64,000 bases of DNA from UBA4644 sp900555855. GTDB taxonomy: Bacteria > Bacillota > Clostridia > Oscillospirales > Butyricicoccaceae. The notes under the pieces were generated by a model. The model saw only the letters and a program-made list of their open reading frames with translations, was not told the origin of the DNA and did no database searches. Each line of letters opens with the position of its first letter. Positions within the stretch are counted from its first letter, which is position 1. This document shows positions 8,964 to 16,980 of this stretch, piece by piece. The position numbers and the translations under genes were made by a program. The stretch lies in contig DAWAJD010000003.1 in assembly GCA_052289195.1 (NCBI GenBank), positions 1 through 64,000 of the forward strand, read 5' to 3'.

Positions 8964-9842
8964 ATGACAGAACAGAACAACAGACCGACCGACGCGCAGC
9001 TTGCCCAGGACCTGCGGAAGGGCGCGCTGGGCGGCGCCGGCGGCAGGATCTTGGAGATCCTGGGCGGGATCGCCGTCGCCGTGGGCCTGGCGGCCGGCGT
9101 TTTGCTCCCGGTGATCCTCGCGGGCGCGGTGCTCATCGGGCTTGGGGGATGGATCCGGCAGAAGACCAAAGGCGCGGCCGGACAGCGGGCCATAGACGCC
9201 ATCCTGCCGGATGTGGTGAACGCTGCGCTGGAACAGGTGCAGCTGGATCCGAAGCCGCGCCTTCTGGATCCGGAAGCGGCCAACATTCCTCTGCCCAGCC
9301 ACGACGGCTGCAGCTGCAGCGGCTATATCCGCGGGACCTACCGGGGCCTGACCGCCGAGCTCTGCACCGTCCGGCTGACGGAAAAGCATGAGATTCAGCG
9401 GGAGGAGACCGGCCAGTGGGAGACCAACGAGACAGAGGTCTATGCGGGCCAGTGGATGCTGTGTCAGCTGGGGCAGGAGTTTCCCACATGGCTGACCCTC
9501 TGGCCCCGGGAGACGCTGGATAAGCTCTTCCGCAGCAGCACCGTCCAGACCGGGGAGGAAGCCTTTGACAAGCGGTTCCAGCTGAACTGCGGCGACGCGC
9601 AGGCGGCTCTCCGTATGCTGGATCCCGCCCGGATGGAGCGGCTTCTGGCGCTGGCGGACAGGGCCCACGGGAAATATTCCCTCAGCCTGCATCCCGACGG
9701 AAGGCTGTATGTGGCCGTTCATTGCGGCCGGGGCTTCTTTGCCATGGGCAAGGGGCGGGAAACGCCGGAGCTTCTGCGGCAGCGCTTTTCCGGCGAGCTG
9801 AAGTGGTTCACAGATATGATCGACGCCTTTCGTCCGGCGTAA
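8964..9842 (+). CDS. DUF3137 membrane protein, copy 3
   Basis: A 292-residue paralogue. It has a Gly/Ala-rich double membrane segment at about residues 25-65, then the DUF3137 strands: SCSGYIRGTYRGLTAELC, AGQWMLCQLGQEFP and the C-terminal HPDGRLYVAVHCGRGFF. It is closer to copy 1 than to copy 2 in these motifs. The start at 8964 follows AAGGAG by 8 bases. Copies 1 and 3 also share the ending pattern (K/RWFxxMIDAxxP). The shared order suggests a hetero-oligomer (inference). Confidence 0.72.
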   Translation: MTEQNNRPTDAQLAQDLRKGALGGAGGRILEILGGIAVAVGLAAGVLLPVILAGAVLIGLGGWIRQKTKGAAGQRAIDAILPDVVNAALEQVQLDPKPRLLDPEAANIPLPSHDGCSCSGYIRGTYRGLTAELCTVRLTEKHEIQREETGQWETNETEVYAGQWMLCQLGQEFPTWLTLWPRETLDKLFRSSTVQTGEEAFDKRFQLNCGDAQAALRMLDPARMERLLALADRAHGKYSLSLHPDGRLYVAVHCGRGFFAMGKGRETPELLRQRFSGELKWFTDMIDAFRPA

Positions 9843-9857
9843 GAGGAGGTGAACACA

Positions 9858-10061
9858 ATGCCGCTTTATTTATCCGTAATTCTGCTCCTTCTGGCGGTGC
9901 TGGGGCTCTTTTTCTCCCATCGTCTGGGAAAAACAGCGCGGACGGTCTGCACCGTGGTCTGCGCCCTGCTGGCGCTGGCCTGCGCCGTCTATCTGGGGCT
10001 GACGCTCCTGTTTGTGGACGCGGTCCGGAATCAGCCGCCCGCAGCATCCTTATCCCTTTAG
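9858..10061 (+). CDS. Small two-helix membrane protein
   Basis: A 67-residue protein made almost entirely of two hydrophobic helices (about 3-20 and 27-52), joined by a short basic loop (HRLGKTARTV). The start is ATG 9858 with GAGGAGGT 7 bases upstream; a GTG at 9849 would sit inside that site. It closes the eight-gene run and is followed by two hairpin terminators. I recognise no family. Its fixed place behind the DUF3137 genes suggests an accessory membrane subunit. Confidence 0.6.
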   Translation: MPLYLSVILLLLAVLGLFFSHRLGKTARTVCTVVCALLALACAVYLGLTLLFVDAVRNQPPAASLSL

Positions 10062-10070
10062 CATTACGGC

Positions 10071-10107
10071 AAAGCCGTGGAAGGATCAGCGATCCAACCG
10101 CGGCTTT
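10071..10107 (+). terminator. Hairpin ending the lipoprotein/DUF3137 operon (first)
   Basis: Arms AAAGCCG (10071-10077) and CGGCTTT (10101-10107) enclose a nested GATC stem. A moderately T-rich tail follows. A second hairpin lies at 10129-10148. Confidence 0.6.
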
Positions 10108-10128
10108 CTTGCTTTCATTTTGAGGATC

Positions 10129-10157
10129 AGGCGCAGCAGGCCGCGCCTTTATTTTTT
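10129..10157 (+). terminator. Second terminator, overlapping the proC end
   Basis: AGGCGC (10129-10134) pairs with GCGCCT (10143-10148), followed by TTATTTTTT on the plus strand. It backs up the first hairpin against readthrough into the convergent proC gene, whose stop codon lies in its T run. Confidence 0.65.
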
Positions 10158-10970
10158 CTCTGCCAGCTCCAGCGTGCGCCGCCAGGCGGCGGAGACGGCG
10201 TCCATAACGGCACTGCCAAAGGCATGCTCCTCCAGCGCCTTGACGCCCTCGATGGTGGTCCCTGCAGGGCTGCAGACCTTGACCTTCAGGCTCTCCGGAT
10301 GCTCGCCGGTCTCCAGCACCATTTGTGCGGAGCCCAGCGCCGTCTGTGCGGCCAGACGCAGCGCCACATCATATTTCAGGCCGCAGCGCACGCCGCCCAT
10401 GGCCATGGCATGGATAAAGGCATAAACATAGGCCGGGCCGCAGCCAGAGACGGCGCTGGCGGCGTCGATCTGCTTTTCACTGAGCTCCACCAGCTGCCCC
10501 GCCGGGGCCATTGCGTCCAGAAACGCGGTGAGCGCCGCTTCCTCCCGGATATTTGCCGCCGTGTAAAGCACGACGCCCTGCCCCACCGCCACCGGCGTAT
10601 TGGGCATGATCCGGATGATGGGGCAGGCGCGGCCCAGCAGCTGCTGCACGGTCTCCATGGTGACGCCTGCCGCCATGGTCACCAGCGTGACGCTCTCCCC
10701 TGCCTCCAGCCGGCGGCAAAGGGTCTCCCGGACCTCGTCCAGCGCCGCCTGCAGCACCTGCGGCTTCACCGCCAGAAAGATCGTCCGGCAGCACGCCGCG
10801 ATCTGCCCGTTGTCTCCCGCCCGGATGCCCAGCTCCTTTGCCAGGCGCTCCGCCTTGGCGGGCGTATGATCGGAGATCAGGATGTCTGCGGTCCGCTGCC
10901 GCATGGCGCGGATCAGGGCCGTCCCCATATTGCCCGCGCCGATGAATCCAAACTGCACGGTCTGTTCCAT
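10149..10970 (-). CDS. proC: Pyrroline-5-carboxylate reductase
   Basis: The enzyme makes proline from 1-pyrroline-5-carboxylate with NAD(P)H, the last step of proline synthesis. At 273 residues it has the normal length. The N terminus is a Rossmann fold (FGFIGAGNMGTALIRAM, residues 7-23). The LAVKPQVL segment and the C-terminal dimer signature (VSGCGPAYVYAFIHAMA, then SPAGTTIEGVKALE) are typical. It follows proA by 5 bases and is the last gene of proB-proA-proC. The start ATG has a GGAGGTAACGGCA spacing to its site. Very sure. Confidence 0.96.
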   Translation of the reverse strand: MEQTVQFGFIGAGNMGTALIRAMRQRTADILISDHTPAKAERLAKELGIRAGDNGQIAACCRTIFLAVKPQVLQAALDEVRETLCRRLEAGESVTLVTMAAGVTMETVQQLLGRACPIIRIMPNTPVAVGQGVVLYTAANIREEAALTAFLDAMAPAGQLVELSEKQIDAASAVSGCGPAYVYAFIHAMAMGGVRCGLKYDVALRLAAQTALGSAQMVLETGEHPESLKVKVCSPAGTTIEGVKALEEHAFGSAVMDAVSAAWRRTLELAEKK

Positions 10971-10975
10971 TGCCG

Positions 10976-12223
10976 TTACCTCCTGATCTGTCCGTTGCCG
11001 GTGATGATGTATTTATATGTGGTCAGCTCCCGCAGACCCATGGGGCCGCGGGCATGGAGCTTCTGGGTGGAGATGCCCATTTCACAGCCCAAGCCAAACT
11101 CCCCGCCATCGGTAAAGCGGGTGGAAGCGTTCACATAGACGGCGGCGCTGTCCACGCCCCGGGTGAAGCGCAGCGCGCTTTCCGCGTCTTCCGTGATGAT
11201 GGCTTCGCTGTGGTGGGTGGAATGGGCGGCGATGTGGGCGATGGCGGCGTTGGTATCTGCCACGACGGCCACCGCCAGAATATAATCCAGAAATTCCGTA
11301 TCAAAATTCGCCGGGCCCGCTTCCGGTAAGCCCAGGATCGCTGCAGCTCGCCTGTCGCAGCGCAGCTCCACCGGATGGGGCGCGGCCTTTCCGCAGAGCC
11401 GCTGCTGCAGCAGGGGCAGGAACCGCTCTGCCGCAGCCTCATGCACCAGCAGCACCTCCTCCGCGTTGCAGACGGAGGGACGGCTGGTCTTGGCATTTTC
11501 AATGATATTCAGCGCCATTTCAAAATCGGCGGAAGCGTCTACATACACATGGCAGATGCCCGTTCCCGTCTGGATGCAGGGGACGCTGGCCTGCTCCATG
11601 CAGGTGCGGATCAGGCCCGCCCCGCCCCGGGGGATCAGCAGATCCACATAGCCCTCCGCCTGCATCAGCTGGCGGGCGCTCTCCCGGGAGGGATCCTCCA
11701 GGATCTGGATCAGCGCAGGATCCAGCCCGCAGGCGCCGAGGCCCTGCTGCAGCGCTTTGACGATGGCTTTGGCAGAGCGCAGCGCTTCCTTTCCGGAGCG
11801 GAGGATGCACACATTGCCGGACTTCAGCGCCAGCGCCGCCGCATCGGAGGTCACATTGGGCCGGCTCTCATAAATAATGGCTACCACGCCCATAGGGACG
11901 GCCACCTTCCGGATCAGCAGGCCGTTTTCCCGCCGGATCTCCGAAAGCACCTCGCCCACCGGATCGGGCAGCGCCGCCACCTCCCGCAGGCCCTTTGCCA
12001 TCCCGGCGATCCGCTCCGCCGAAAGGGTCAGACGGTCCAGCATCACATCGCTGACCGTGCCCCGGGCGGCTTCCACATCCTGCCGGTTGGCCGAAAGGAT
12101 CTCCTCCTGATTTTGCTCCAGCGCGTCTGCCATGCGCAGCAGCGCTTCATTTTTCTGGGCGCTCTCCAGCCAGGGCGCCGCCGCGGCGGCCTTGGCCCGC
12201 GTTAAAATTTCCTGTGTCGTCAT
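10976..12223 (-). CDS. proA: Glutamate-5-semialdehyde dehydrogenase (gamma-glutamyl phosphate reductase)
   Basis: Second step of proline synthesis: NADPH-dependent reduction of gamma-glutamyl phosphate to glutamate semialdehyde. The 415-residue length is normal. Visible family marks are NVCILRSGKEA, LIPRGGAGLI, the catalytic-cysteine region around TSRPSVCNAEEVLL (Cys near 255) and EFGLGCEMGISTQKLHARGP at the end. Its ATG overlaps the stop of proB (ATGA at 12220-12223), so the two are translationally coupled, as expected for enzymes that hand over an unstable phosphate intermediate. Confidence 0.96.
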   Translation of the reverse strand: MTTQEILTRAKAAAAAPWLESAQKNEALLRMADALEQNQEEILSANRQDVEAARGTVSDVMLDRLTLSAERIAGMAKGLREVAALPDPVGEVLSEIRRENGLLIRKVAVPMGVVAIIYESRPNVTSDAAALALKSGNVCILRSGKEALRSAKAIVKALQQGLGACGLDPALIQILEDPSRESARQLMQAEGYVDLLIPRGGAGLIRTCMEQASVPCIQTGTGICHVYVDASADFEMALNIIENAKTSRPSVCNAEEVLLVHEAAAERFLPLLQQRLCGKAAPHPVELRCDRRAAAILGLPEAGPANFDTEFLDYILAVAVVADTNAAIAHIAAHSTHHSEAIITEDAESALRFTRGVDSAAVYVNASTRFTDGGEFGLGCEMGISTQKLHARGPMGLRELTTYKYIITGNGQIRR

Positions 12224-12999
12224 GCTTTTTTCTCTCCCTTCGAAAGAAACCGGGTGCCGCAGGGCTTGCCCTCCACGATATCATACAGCGCATCCGGCCG
12301 GGTGCCGTTGGCGATGACCATTTCCACGCCTGCGCCGGTGGCGATCTTTGCCGCCGCCAGCTTGGTCTGCATCCCGCCGGTGCCCAGCGCCGAGCCGGCC
12401 CCCTGTGCGGCGGCCTCCATCTCCGGCGTGATGGCCTCCACCACGGGGATCAGCTTCGCCGAGGGATCCCGCTGGGGATCGGCGGTGAACAGTCCGTCGA
12501 TATCGGAAAGGAGGATCAGCAGATCCGCCCCGATGGTGCTGGCCACGATGGCGCCCAGCGTATCGTTATCGCCGATGACGATCTCGTCCACAGCAATGGT
12601 ATCGTTTTCGTTGATGATGGGCAGCGCGCCCAGCTCCAGCAGGCGGAAAATCGTATTGTGGAAATTTTTTGCCCGCTTGGGGCTTTCGATGTCCTCGCCC
12701 GTAATGAGGATCTGCGCTACAGTGTGGTTATACTCTGCAAAAAGCTTATCATAGATATACATCAGCTCACACTGTCCCACCGCCGCAGCGGCCTGCTTCG
12801 TTGGAATATCCGCAGGCTTCTCCTTCAGGGAGAGCTTGCCCACGCCAACGCCGATAGCGCCGGAGGAGACGATCACCAGCTCATGCCCGGCATTTTTCAG
12901 GTCGCTGAACACCTTGCAAAGATGCTCCACCCGGCGGATGTTCAAAAGCCCAGACCGATGGGTCAGGGTGGAGGTTCCGATCTTGATCACGATACGCAT
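12220..12999 (-). CDS. proB: Glutamate 5-kinase, short form without PUA domain
   Basis: Phosphorylates glutamate to start proline synthesis; usually the feedback-controlled step. The amino-acid-kinase fold is plain: VIKIGTSTL at the start, VSSGAIGVG near 45, NENDTIAVDE near 135, LLSDIDGLFTADP near 170, and GTGGMQTKLAAA near 210. At 259 residues it ends soon after the kinase domain and lacks the C-terminal PUA domain of the 365-residue form found in Bacillus and E. coli. Kinase-only ProB is known in other bacteria. It is the first gene of proBAC and has a promoter directly upstream. Confidence 0.95.
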   Translation of the reverse strand: MRIVIKIGTSTLTHRSGLLNIRRVEHLCKVFSDLKNAGHELVIVSSGAIGVGVGKLSLKEKPADIPTKQAAAAVGQCELMYIYDKLFAEYNHTVAQILITGEDIESPKRAKNFHNTIFRLLELGALPIINENDTIAVDEIVIGDNDTLGAIVASTIGADLLILLSDIDGLFTADPQRDPSAKLIPVVEAITPEMEAAAQGAGSALGTGGMQTKLAAAKIATGAGVEMVIANGTRPDALYDIVEGKPCGTRFLSKGEKKA

Positions 13000-13036
13000 A
13001 GGCCATTCCTCTGTTTTGGTAAAGTAATATTATGTT

Positions 13037-13064
13037 ATTATACCAGAATCCCGAAAAAAATCAA
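13037..13064 (-). promoter_or_regulatory. Promoter of proBAC
   Basis: On the minus strand: TTGATT (13059-13064), a 16-bp spacer and TATAAT (13037-13042). The -35 box lies in the T-rich tail of the recN terminator. The leader is only about 30 nt, so there is no room for a T-box or other riboswitch. Confidence 0.7.
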
Positions 13065-13098
13065 CTGCCGGCCCGGGTTTTCCCCGTAAGACCGGCAG
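13054..13098 (-). terminator. Terminator of the nusB-recN cluster
   Basis: CTGCCGG arms at 13065-13071 and 13092-13098 form the stem; on the minus strand it is followed by TTGATTTTTTT. It ends transcription after recN. Confidence 0.75.
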
Positions 13099-13109
13099 TT
13101 TTTCCGTTT

Positions 13110-14822
13110 TTATCCGTGTGTTTCCCCCTGCGCCGCCTTATAAAGCGCCGCCTGACGCAAAAGCTCCCGCGCGCCCTCCAGCGTGGCCTGGGTCACATGG
13201 AGACCGGCGTTCATCCGGGCGATCTCCTCTGCCCTGCCGGCCTCGTCCAGCAGGCGGACGGCGGTGAAGGTGCGGCCCTGCTCGCTGCGCTTGCTTACAT
13301 GATACTGCCAGTCTGCAAGGCAGGAGATCTGGGGCAGATGGGTGACGCAAAGCACCTGGCGCTGCCGCCCGATGGCATATAGCTTCTCCCCCACCCGGCT
13401 GGCGGCCCGGCCGGAGACGCCGGCGTCCACCTCGTCAAAGATGGCGGTGACCTGCTGCTCCCCAGTGGAAAGGACGGTCTTCAGGGCCAGCATGATGCGG
13501 GAAAGCTCGCCGCCGGAGGCCACCTTTGCCAGCGGCTTCAGGTCTTCGCCGGCGTTGGCGGAGAGCAGAAAGCGCACGCTGTCCGTGCCCCGCTTGGTGA
13601 AGCGGGTCTGGGTGTCTGACCGCAGATCCTCCACCTCCGCCCGGAAGCGGGCGTTTTTCAGATCCAGCTCCCGCAGCTGCTCCTCCACCTGATGGGAAAG
13701 CTCCTCCGCCGCAGCGCAGCGCAGGGCGTGGAGCCTGCCCGCTTCTTCATAAAGGGCCTGCCGTTTTTCCCCGTAGCGGGCCTTCAGGCCGTCCAGATCG
13801 CCGTCCAGATCCGCCAGCGACGCCAGCTCCTCCTCCAGCGCCGCCTGATGGGCGGCAAGCTCGTCGGCAGGAACGCCGAAGCGGAGACACAGCCGGGAGA
13901 TCAGCTCCAGCCGCTGCTCCGTCTCCTCCAGCATCTCGGGAGAATAATCCTGCCGGGAGAGGGCGTCGGCCAGGTCGCCGGAAAGCTCCTGGGCCAGAAC
14001 GGCCAGCTCCTGCAGCCGTTTTTCCAGCGCTTCTGCCTCCGCGCTGTATTTTGCGCTGCCCCGCAGGGCCTTTCTGGCCTGCTCCAGCAGAGCGCAGGCG
14101 CCCTCCTGCCCCTCCTGCCCGTCCAGCAGGGCGCAGGCCTCCGCCAGACCGGCGGCGATCTTTCCGCTGCTCTGCAGCGCCGTCCGGCGGGAAAGCAGCT
14201 CCTCCTGCTCTCCGGGCAAAATATGGGTCTCCGCCAGCCGCCCGATCTCATCGGGCAGGGTCTGCCGGCGGCGCTCCTGCTCGGCGGCGCTCATGGAAAG
14301 CGTCCGCAGGCGGCGGTTCAGCTGCAGCAGGGCCTCGTATTTTTCATGATACTGCGCCAGCGCCGGCTCCAGCCCGCCGAAGCGGTCCAGATAGCCGATG
14401 TGCAGCTGCTCGTTCAGCAGGTGCTGCCCGTCGTGCTGGCCGTAAATATTGATGAGATGCTCCCCCAGCGCCTTCAAAAGAGAAAGATTGGCCGGGCGGC
14501 CGTTGATCCGGCAGCTGTTGCGTCCGTCCTGCTCCATCTCCCGGCGAAGCACCAGCGTCTCCTCCAGAGGGATGTCCTGCTCCCGGAGCACCTGCTCCGC
14601 CTCCGGGCTGATCCCCTCGAACACCGCGGAGACGCAGGCCCGGCTCTCGCCGGTGCGGATCAGCTCCCGGCTGACCCGGCCGCCCAGAATGGCGCTGAGC
14701 GCGTCGATGATGATGGATTTGCCCGCGCCGGTCTCGCCGGACAGCACGGAAAAGCCCGGCTCAAACCGCAGCTCCGCCCGCTGGATCACGGCGATATTTT
14801 CGATGACAAGCTCCCGCAGCAT
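13110..14822 (-). CDS. recN: DNA repair protein RecN
   Basis: RecN is an SMC-like ATPase that acts at double-strand breaks. The 570-residue protein has the expected split head: Walker A GETGAGKS at residues 29-36, long coiled coils around a hinge in the middle (about 150-370, rich in Glu, Leu, Ala, Arg), and the C-terminal signature LASGGELSRIMLALK with the Walker B IFDEVDAGVSG. It ends the nusB-to-recN run, 15 bases after argR, the usual Clostridia and Bacillus order. Family assignment is secure. Confidence 0.96.
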   Translation of the reverse strand: MLRELVIENIAVIQRAELRFEPGFSVLSGETGAGKSIIIDALSAILGGRVSRELIRTGESRACVSAVFEGISPEAEQVLREQDIPLEETLVLRREMEQDGRNSCRINGRPANLSLLKALGEHLINIYGQHDGQHLLNEQLHIGYLDRFGGLEPALAQYHEKYEALLQLNRRLRTLSMSAAEQERRRQTLPDEIGRLAETHILPGEQEELLSRRTALQSSGKIAAGLAEACALLDGQEGQEGACALLEQARKALRGSAKYSAEAEALEKRLQELAVLAQELSGDLADALSRQDYSPEMLEETEQRLELISRLCLRFGVPADELAAHQAALEEELASLADLDGDLDGLKARYGEKRQALYEEAGRLHALRCAAAEELSHQVEEQLRELDLKNARFRAEVEDLRSDTQTRFTKRGTDSVRFLLSANAGEDLKPLAKVASGGELSRIMLALKTVLSTGEQQVTAIFDEVDAGVSGRAASRVGEKLYAIGRQRQVLCVTHLPQISCLADWQYHVSKRSEQGRTFTAVRLLDEAGRAEEIARMNAGLHVTQATLEGARELLRQAALYKAAQGETHG

Positions 14823-14837
14823 GGTCTTTCCCTTCTG

Positions 14838-15290
14838 TTATGCCAGCATCTCCGCCACCATCTCGCAGAAGCGCTGGGCCTCTTCCGTGGTGCGGAGGAT
14901 CACCAGAATATTATCGTCGCCGGCAAGCGTCCCCACGATATCCTTCACCTTCATGGCGTCGATGGCGGCGGCGGCGGCGTTGGCCATGCCCACCAGCGTC
15001 TTGAGCACCACAAGGTTCTGGGCCTGATCCACCTTGACCACACATTCCCGGAAGATATTTTTCAGCCTGGTCATATGAGTGACGGAGCCGCTCTGGTCGG
15101 GGGTGGAATACTGATATCCGCCGGAATGGGAGGCCACCTTGATCAGGCGCAGCTCCTTGATATCGCGGGAGATAGTGGCCTGGGTGGTATTGTAGCCCCG
15201 CTGCCGCAGATGGGCGGAGAGCTCTTCCTGGGTCTTGATCTCGTTATTGCTGATGATCTCGAGGATGGCTGCCTGTCGTTTGAATTTCAT
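14838..15290 (-). CDS. argR: Arginine repressor ArgR/AhrC
   Basis: A 150-residue regulator with a winged-helix DNA-binding domain (residues 1-70; TTQATISRDIKELRLIKV is the recognition region). The C-terminal hexamerisation and arginine-binding domain has VVLKTLVGMANAAAAAIDAM and the GTLAGDDNILVI motif. With arginine bound it represses arginine synthesis and activates catabolism. Its ATG overlaps the nadK stop. No arginine pathway gene is in the window; its place beside recN is conserved in Firmicutes. Confidence 0.95.
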   Translation of the reverse strand: MKFKRQAAILEIISNNEIKTQEELSAHLRQRGYNTTQATISRDIKELRLIKVASHSGGYQYSTPDQSGSVTHMTRLKNIFRECVVKVDQAQNLVVLKTLVGMANAAAAAIDAMKVKDIVGTLAGDDNILVILRTTEEAQRFCEMVAEMLA

Positions 15291-16171
15291 CGTTCTGACC
15301 TCGCATTCGTTAATTTTTTGCGGATGATCTCATAAAACCCCTGCCCCTTGATGCGCAGGAGGGAAAAGGTCCGTTGGGATTTGCGGAGGATGACCCGGTC
15401 GCCATCCTTTAGCTGATAGTCTTCTCCGTCCGGAGAGAGAAAGACCTGCCGGCCGTCGCAGTCCGGCGTGACTACCACCTCGCTGCCGGCGCTGATGACG
15501 AAAGATTTCACCGAAAGCGAATGGGGGCAGATGGGCGTGACCACCAGACAGTCGCTGGAGGGGGCAAGCACCGGCCCGCCTGCCGCCAGCGAATAGGCGG
15601 TGGAGCCGGTGGGCGTTGCGATGATGACACCATCGCCGCCGAAGGAAAAGACCTCCTGCCCGTCTACGCAGACGGTCAGCGGCAGGACCTTATTGATAAA
15701 GCCGCGGCTGACCACCGCGTCGTTCAGCGCCGCCCGGCGGAAGACCTCCTGCCCGGTCTGATCCTGCACCGTCACATCCAGCAGGATCCGGTCGTCCCGG
15801 GTGTAGTTCCCGTCCAGCAGCTGCTGCAGCAGCTCCAGCTCCTCCGGCTCGATCTCGCTCATAAAGCCGATGGTACCGCAGTTGACGCCCAGCACCGGCC
15901 GGTGATACCGGGAGGCCGGCTCCGCCATGCGGAGAATGGTCCCATCGCCGCCCACCACCACGATGACCTGACAGGCCTCGTAGATCTCCTCCTCCGGCAG
16001 GAAGCAAACGCGCCTGCGGGCCTCCTCCGGCAGCAGCTCTGCGATCCGCTGCTGCTGCTCCAGCGAGACCAGCACCTCCGCGCCGCTTTGCTGCAGCAGC
16101 AGGATGACCCTGCGGCTCACCAGAAGGGCTTTTTCCTTCAGGATATTGGTCTGTACCATGATCCGGTTCAT
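15287..16171 (-). CDS. nadK: NAD kinase
   Basis: Makes NADP+ from NAD+ and ATP. Family marks: GGDGT (residues 74-78), NCGTIGFMSE, and the GSTAYSLAAGGPVL segment. The length is 294 residues from the ATG at 16171. The frame is open further upstream, but that part is an antisense-like, Gly/Arg-rich read inside tlyA. The ATG overlaps the tlyA stop (ATGA at 16168-16171). NADPH demand links it to dxs and proA only in a general way. Confidence 0.95.
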   Translation of the reverse strand: MNRIMVQTNILKEKALLVSRRVILLLQQSGAEVLVSLEQQQRIAELLPEEARRRVCFLPEEEIYEACQVIVVVGGDGTILRMAEPASRYHRPVLGVNCGTIGFMSEIEPEELELLQQLLDGNYTRDDRILLDVTVQDQTGQEVFRRAALNDAVVSRGFINKVLPLTVCVDGQEVFSFGGDGVIIATPTGSTAYSLAAGGPVLAPSSDCLVVTPICPHSLSVKSFVISAGSEVVVTPDCDGRQVFLSPDGEDYQLKDGDRVILRKSQRTFSLLRIKGQGFYEIIRKKLTNARSER

Positions 16172-16980
16172 TCCGGCCGCACCTCTTTTCCGTTGGTCTG
16201 CCATGCCCGGCGCACCAGCCCGGGGAGATCGAAGGCCGCCTCCGCCCCCGGCCGCAGCCAGGCCAGATATTCGATATTGCCGTCGCCGCCCCGGATGGGC
16301 GAGGGCATCAGCCCCGCCGCCGGAAGGCCCTGCAGGCGGCATTGCTCCAGCACTTCCTCCAGCACCCGCAGGTGCGCCCGGGGATCCTTTACCAGGCCGC
16401 CCCGGCCCACGGCGCTCCGCCCCGCCTCAAACTGGGGCTTGATCAGCACAACGGCCTGCCCCTCCCGGGCCAGCAGCCGCCGAATATGGGGCAGCACCAG
16501 CCGCAGCGAGATAAAAGATACATCGCAGGCGGCAAAGTCCGGCGTTTTTGGAAGCTGCTCCGCCCGCAGAAGGCGGATGTCCGTCTGCTGCAGATCCATC
16601 ACCCGGGGGTCCTCCCGCAGCGCCGGGGCCAGCTGATCCCGGCCCACATCCACTGCATAGACCCGCTTTGCACCCCGTTCCAGCGCACACTGGGTAAATC
16701 CGCCGGTGGAGGCGCCCACATCTAAGACTGTCTTTCCTCCCAGTGAGAGAGAAAAGGAATCCAGCGCCTCTCTTAGCTTTACGGCGGCCCGGCTCACATA
16801 ATGGGCTTCCTGCCCCAGCAGCTCCAGCGCGGCCCCGGGGGCGCATTTCTGCGCAGGCTTATCCGCCGGCGCGCCGTCTACCAGCACAAGGCCCTTTGCG
16901 ATCAGCTCCTTGGCCCGGTCCCGGCCGGAGATCAGGCCCCGCTCCACCAGAAGCGCATCCAGCCGCATTTCCTTATCCAT
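16168..16980 (-). CDS. tlyA: TlyA-family rRNA 2'-O-methyltransferase (hemolysin A homologue)
   Basis: 270 residues: an N-terminal S4 RNA-binding domain (about 1-62; MRLDALLVERGLISGRDRAK) and an RrmJ/FtsJ-like methyltransferase domain with the SAM loop LDVGASTGGFTQ (86-97), a CDVSFISLR strand and an LIKPQFEA strand carrying the conserved Lys. In mycobacteria TlyA methylates ribosomal RNA and affects capreomycin sensitivity; the target here is not proven. An ATG 12 bases downstream is an alternative start. The start overlaps the dxs stop by 8 bases. Confidence 0.9.
   Translation of the reverse strand: MDKEMRLDALLVERGLISGRDRAKELIAKGLVLVDGAPADKPAQKCAPGAALELLGQEAHYVSRAAVKLREALDSFSLSLGGKTVLDVGASTGGFTQCALERGAKRVYAVDVGRDQLAPALREDPRVMDLQQTDIRLLRAEQLPKTPDFAACDVSFISLRLVLPHIRRLLAREGQAVVLIKPQFEAGRSAVGRGGLVKDPRAHLRVLEEVLEQCRLQGLPAAGLMPSPIRGGDGNIEYLAWLRPGAEAAFDLPGLVRRAWQTNGKEVRPE

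Noticed and set aside
13000..13058. T-box or riboswitch in front of proB
   Set aside because: The leader is only about 30 nt.
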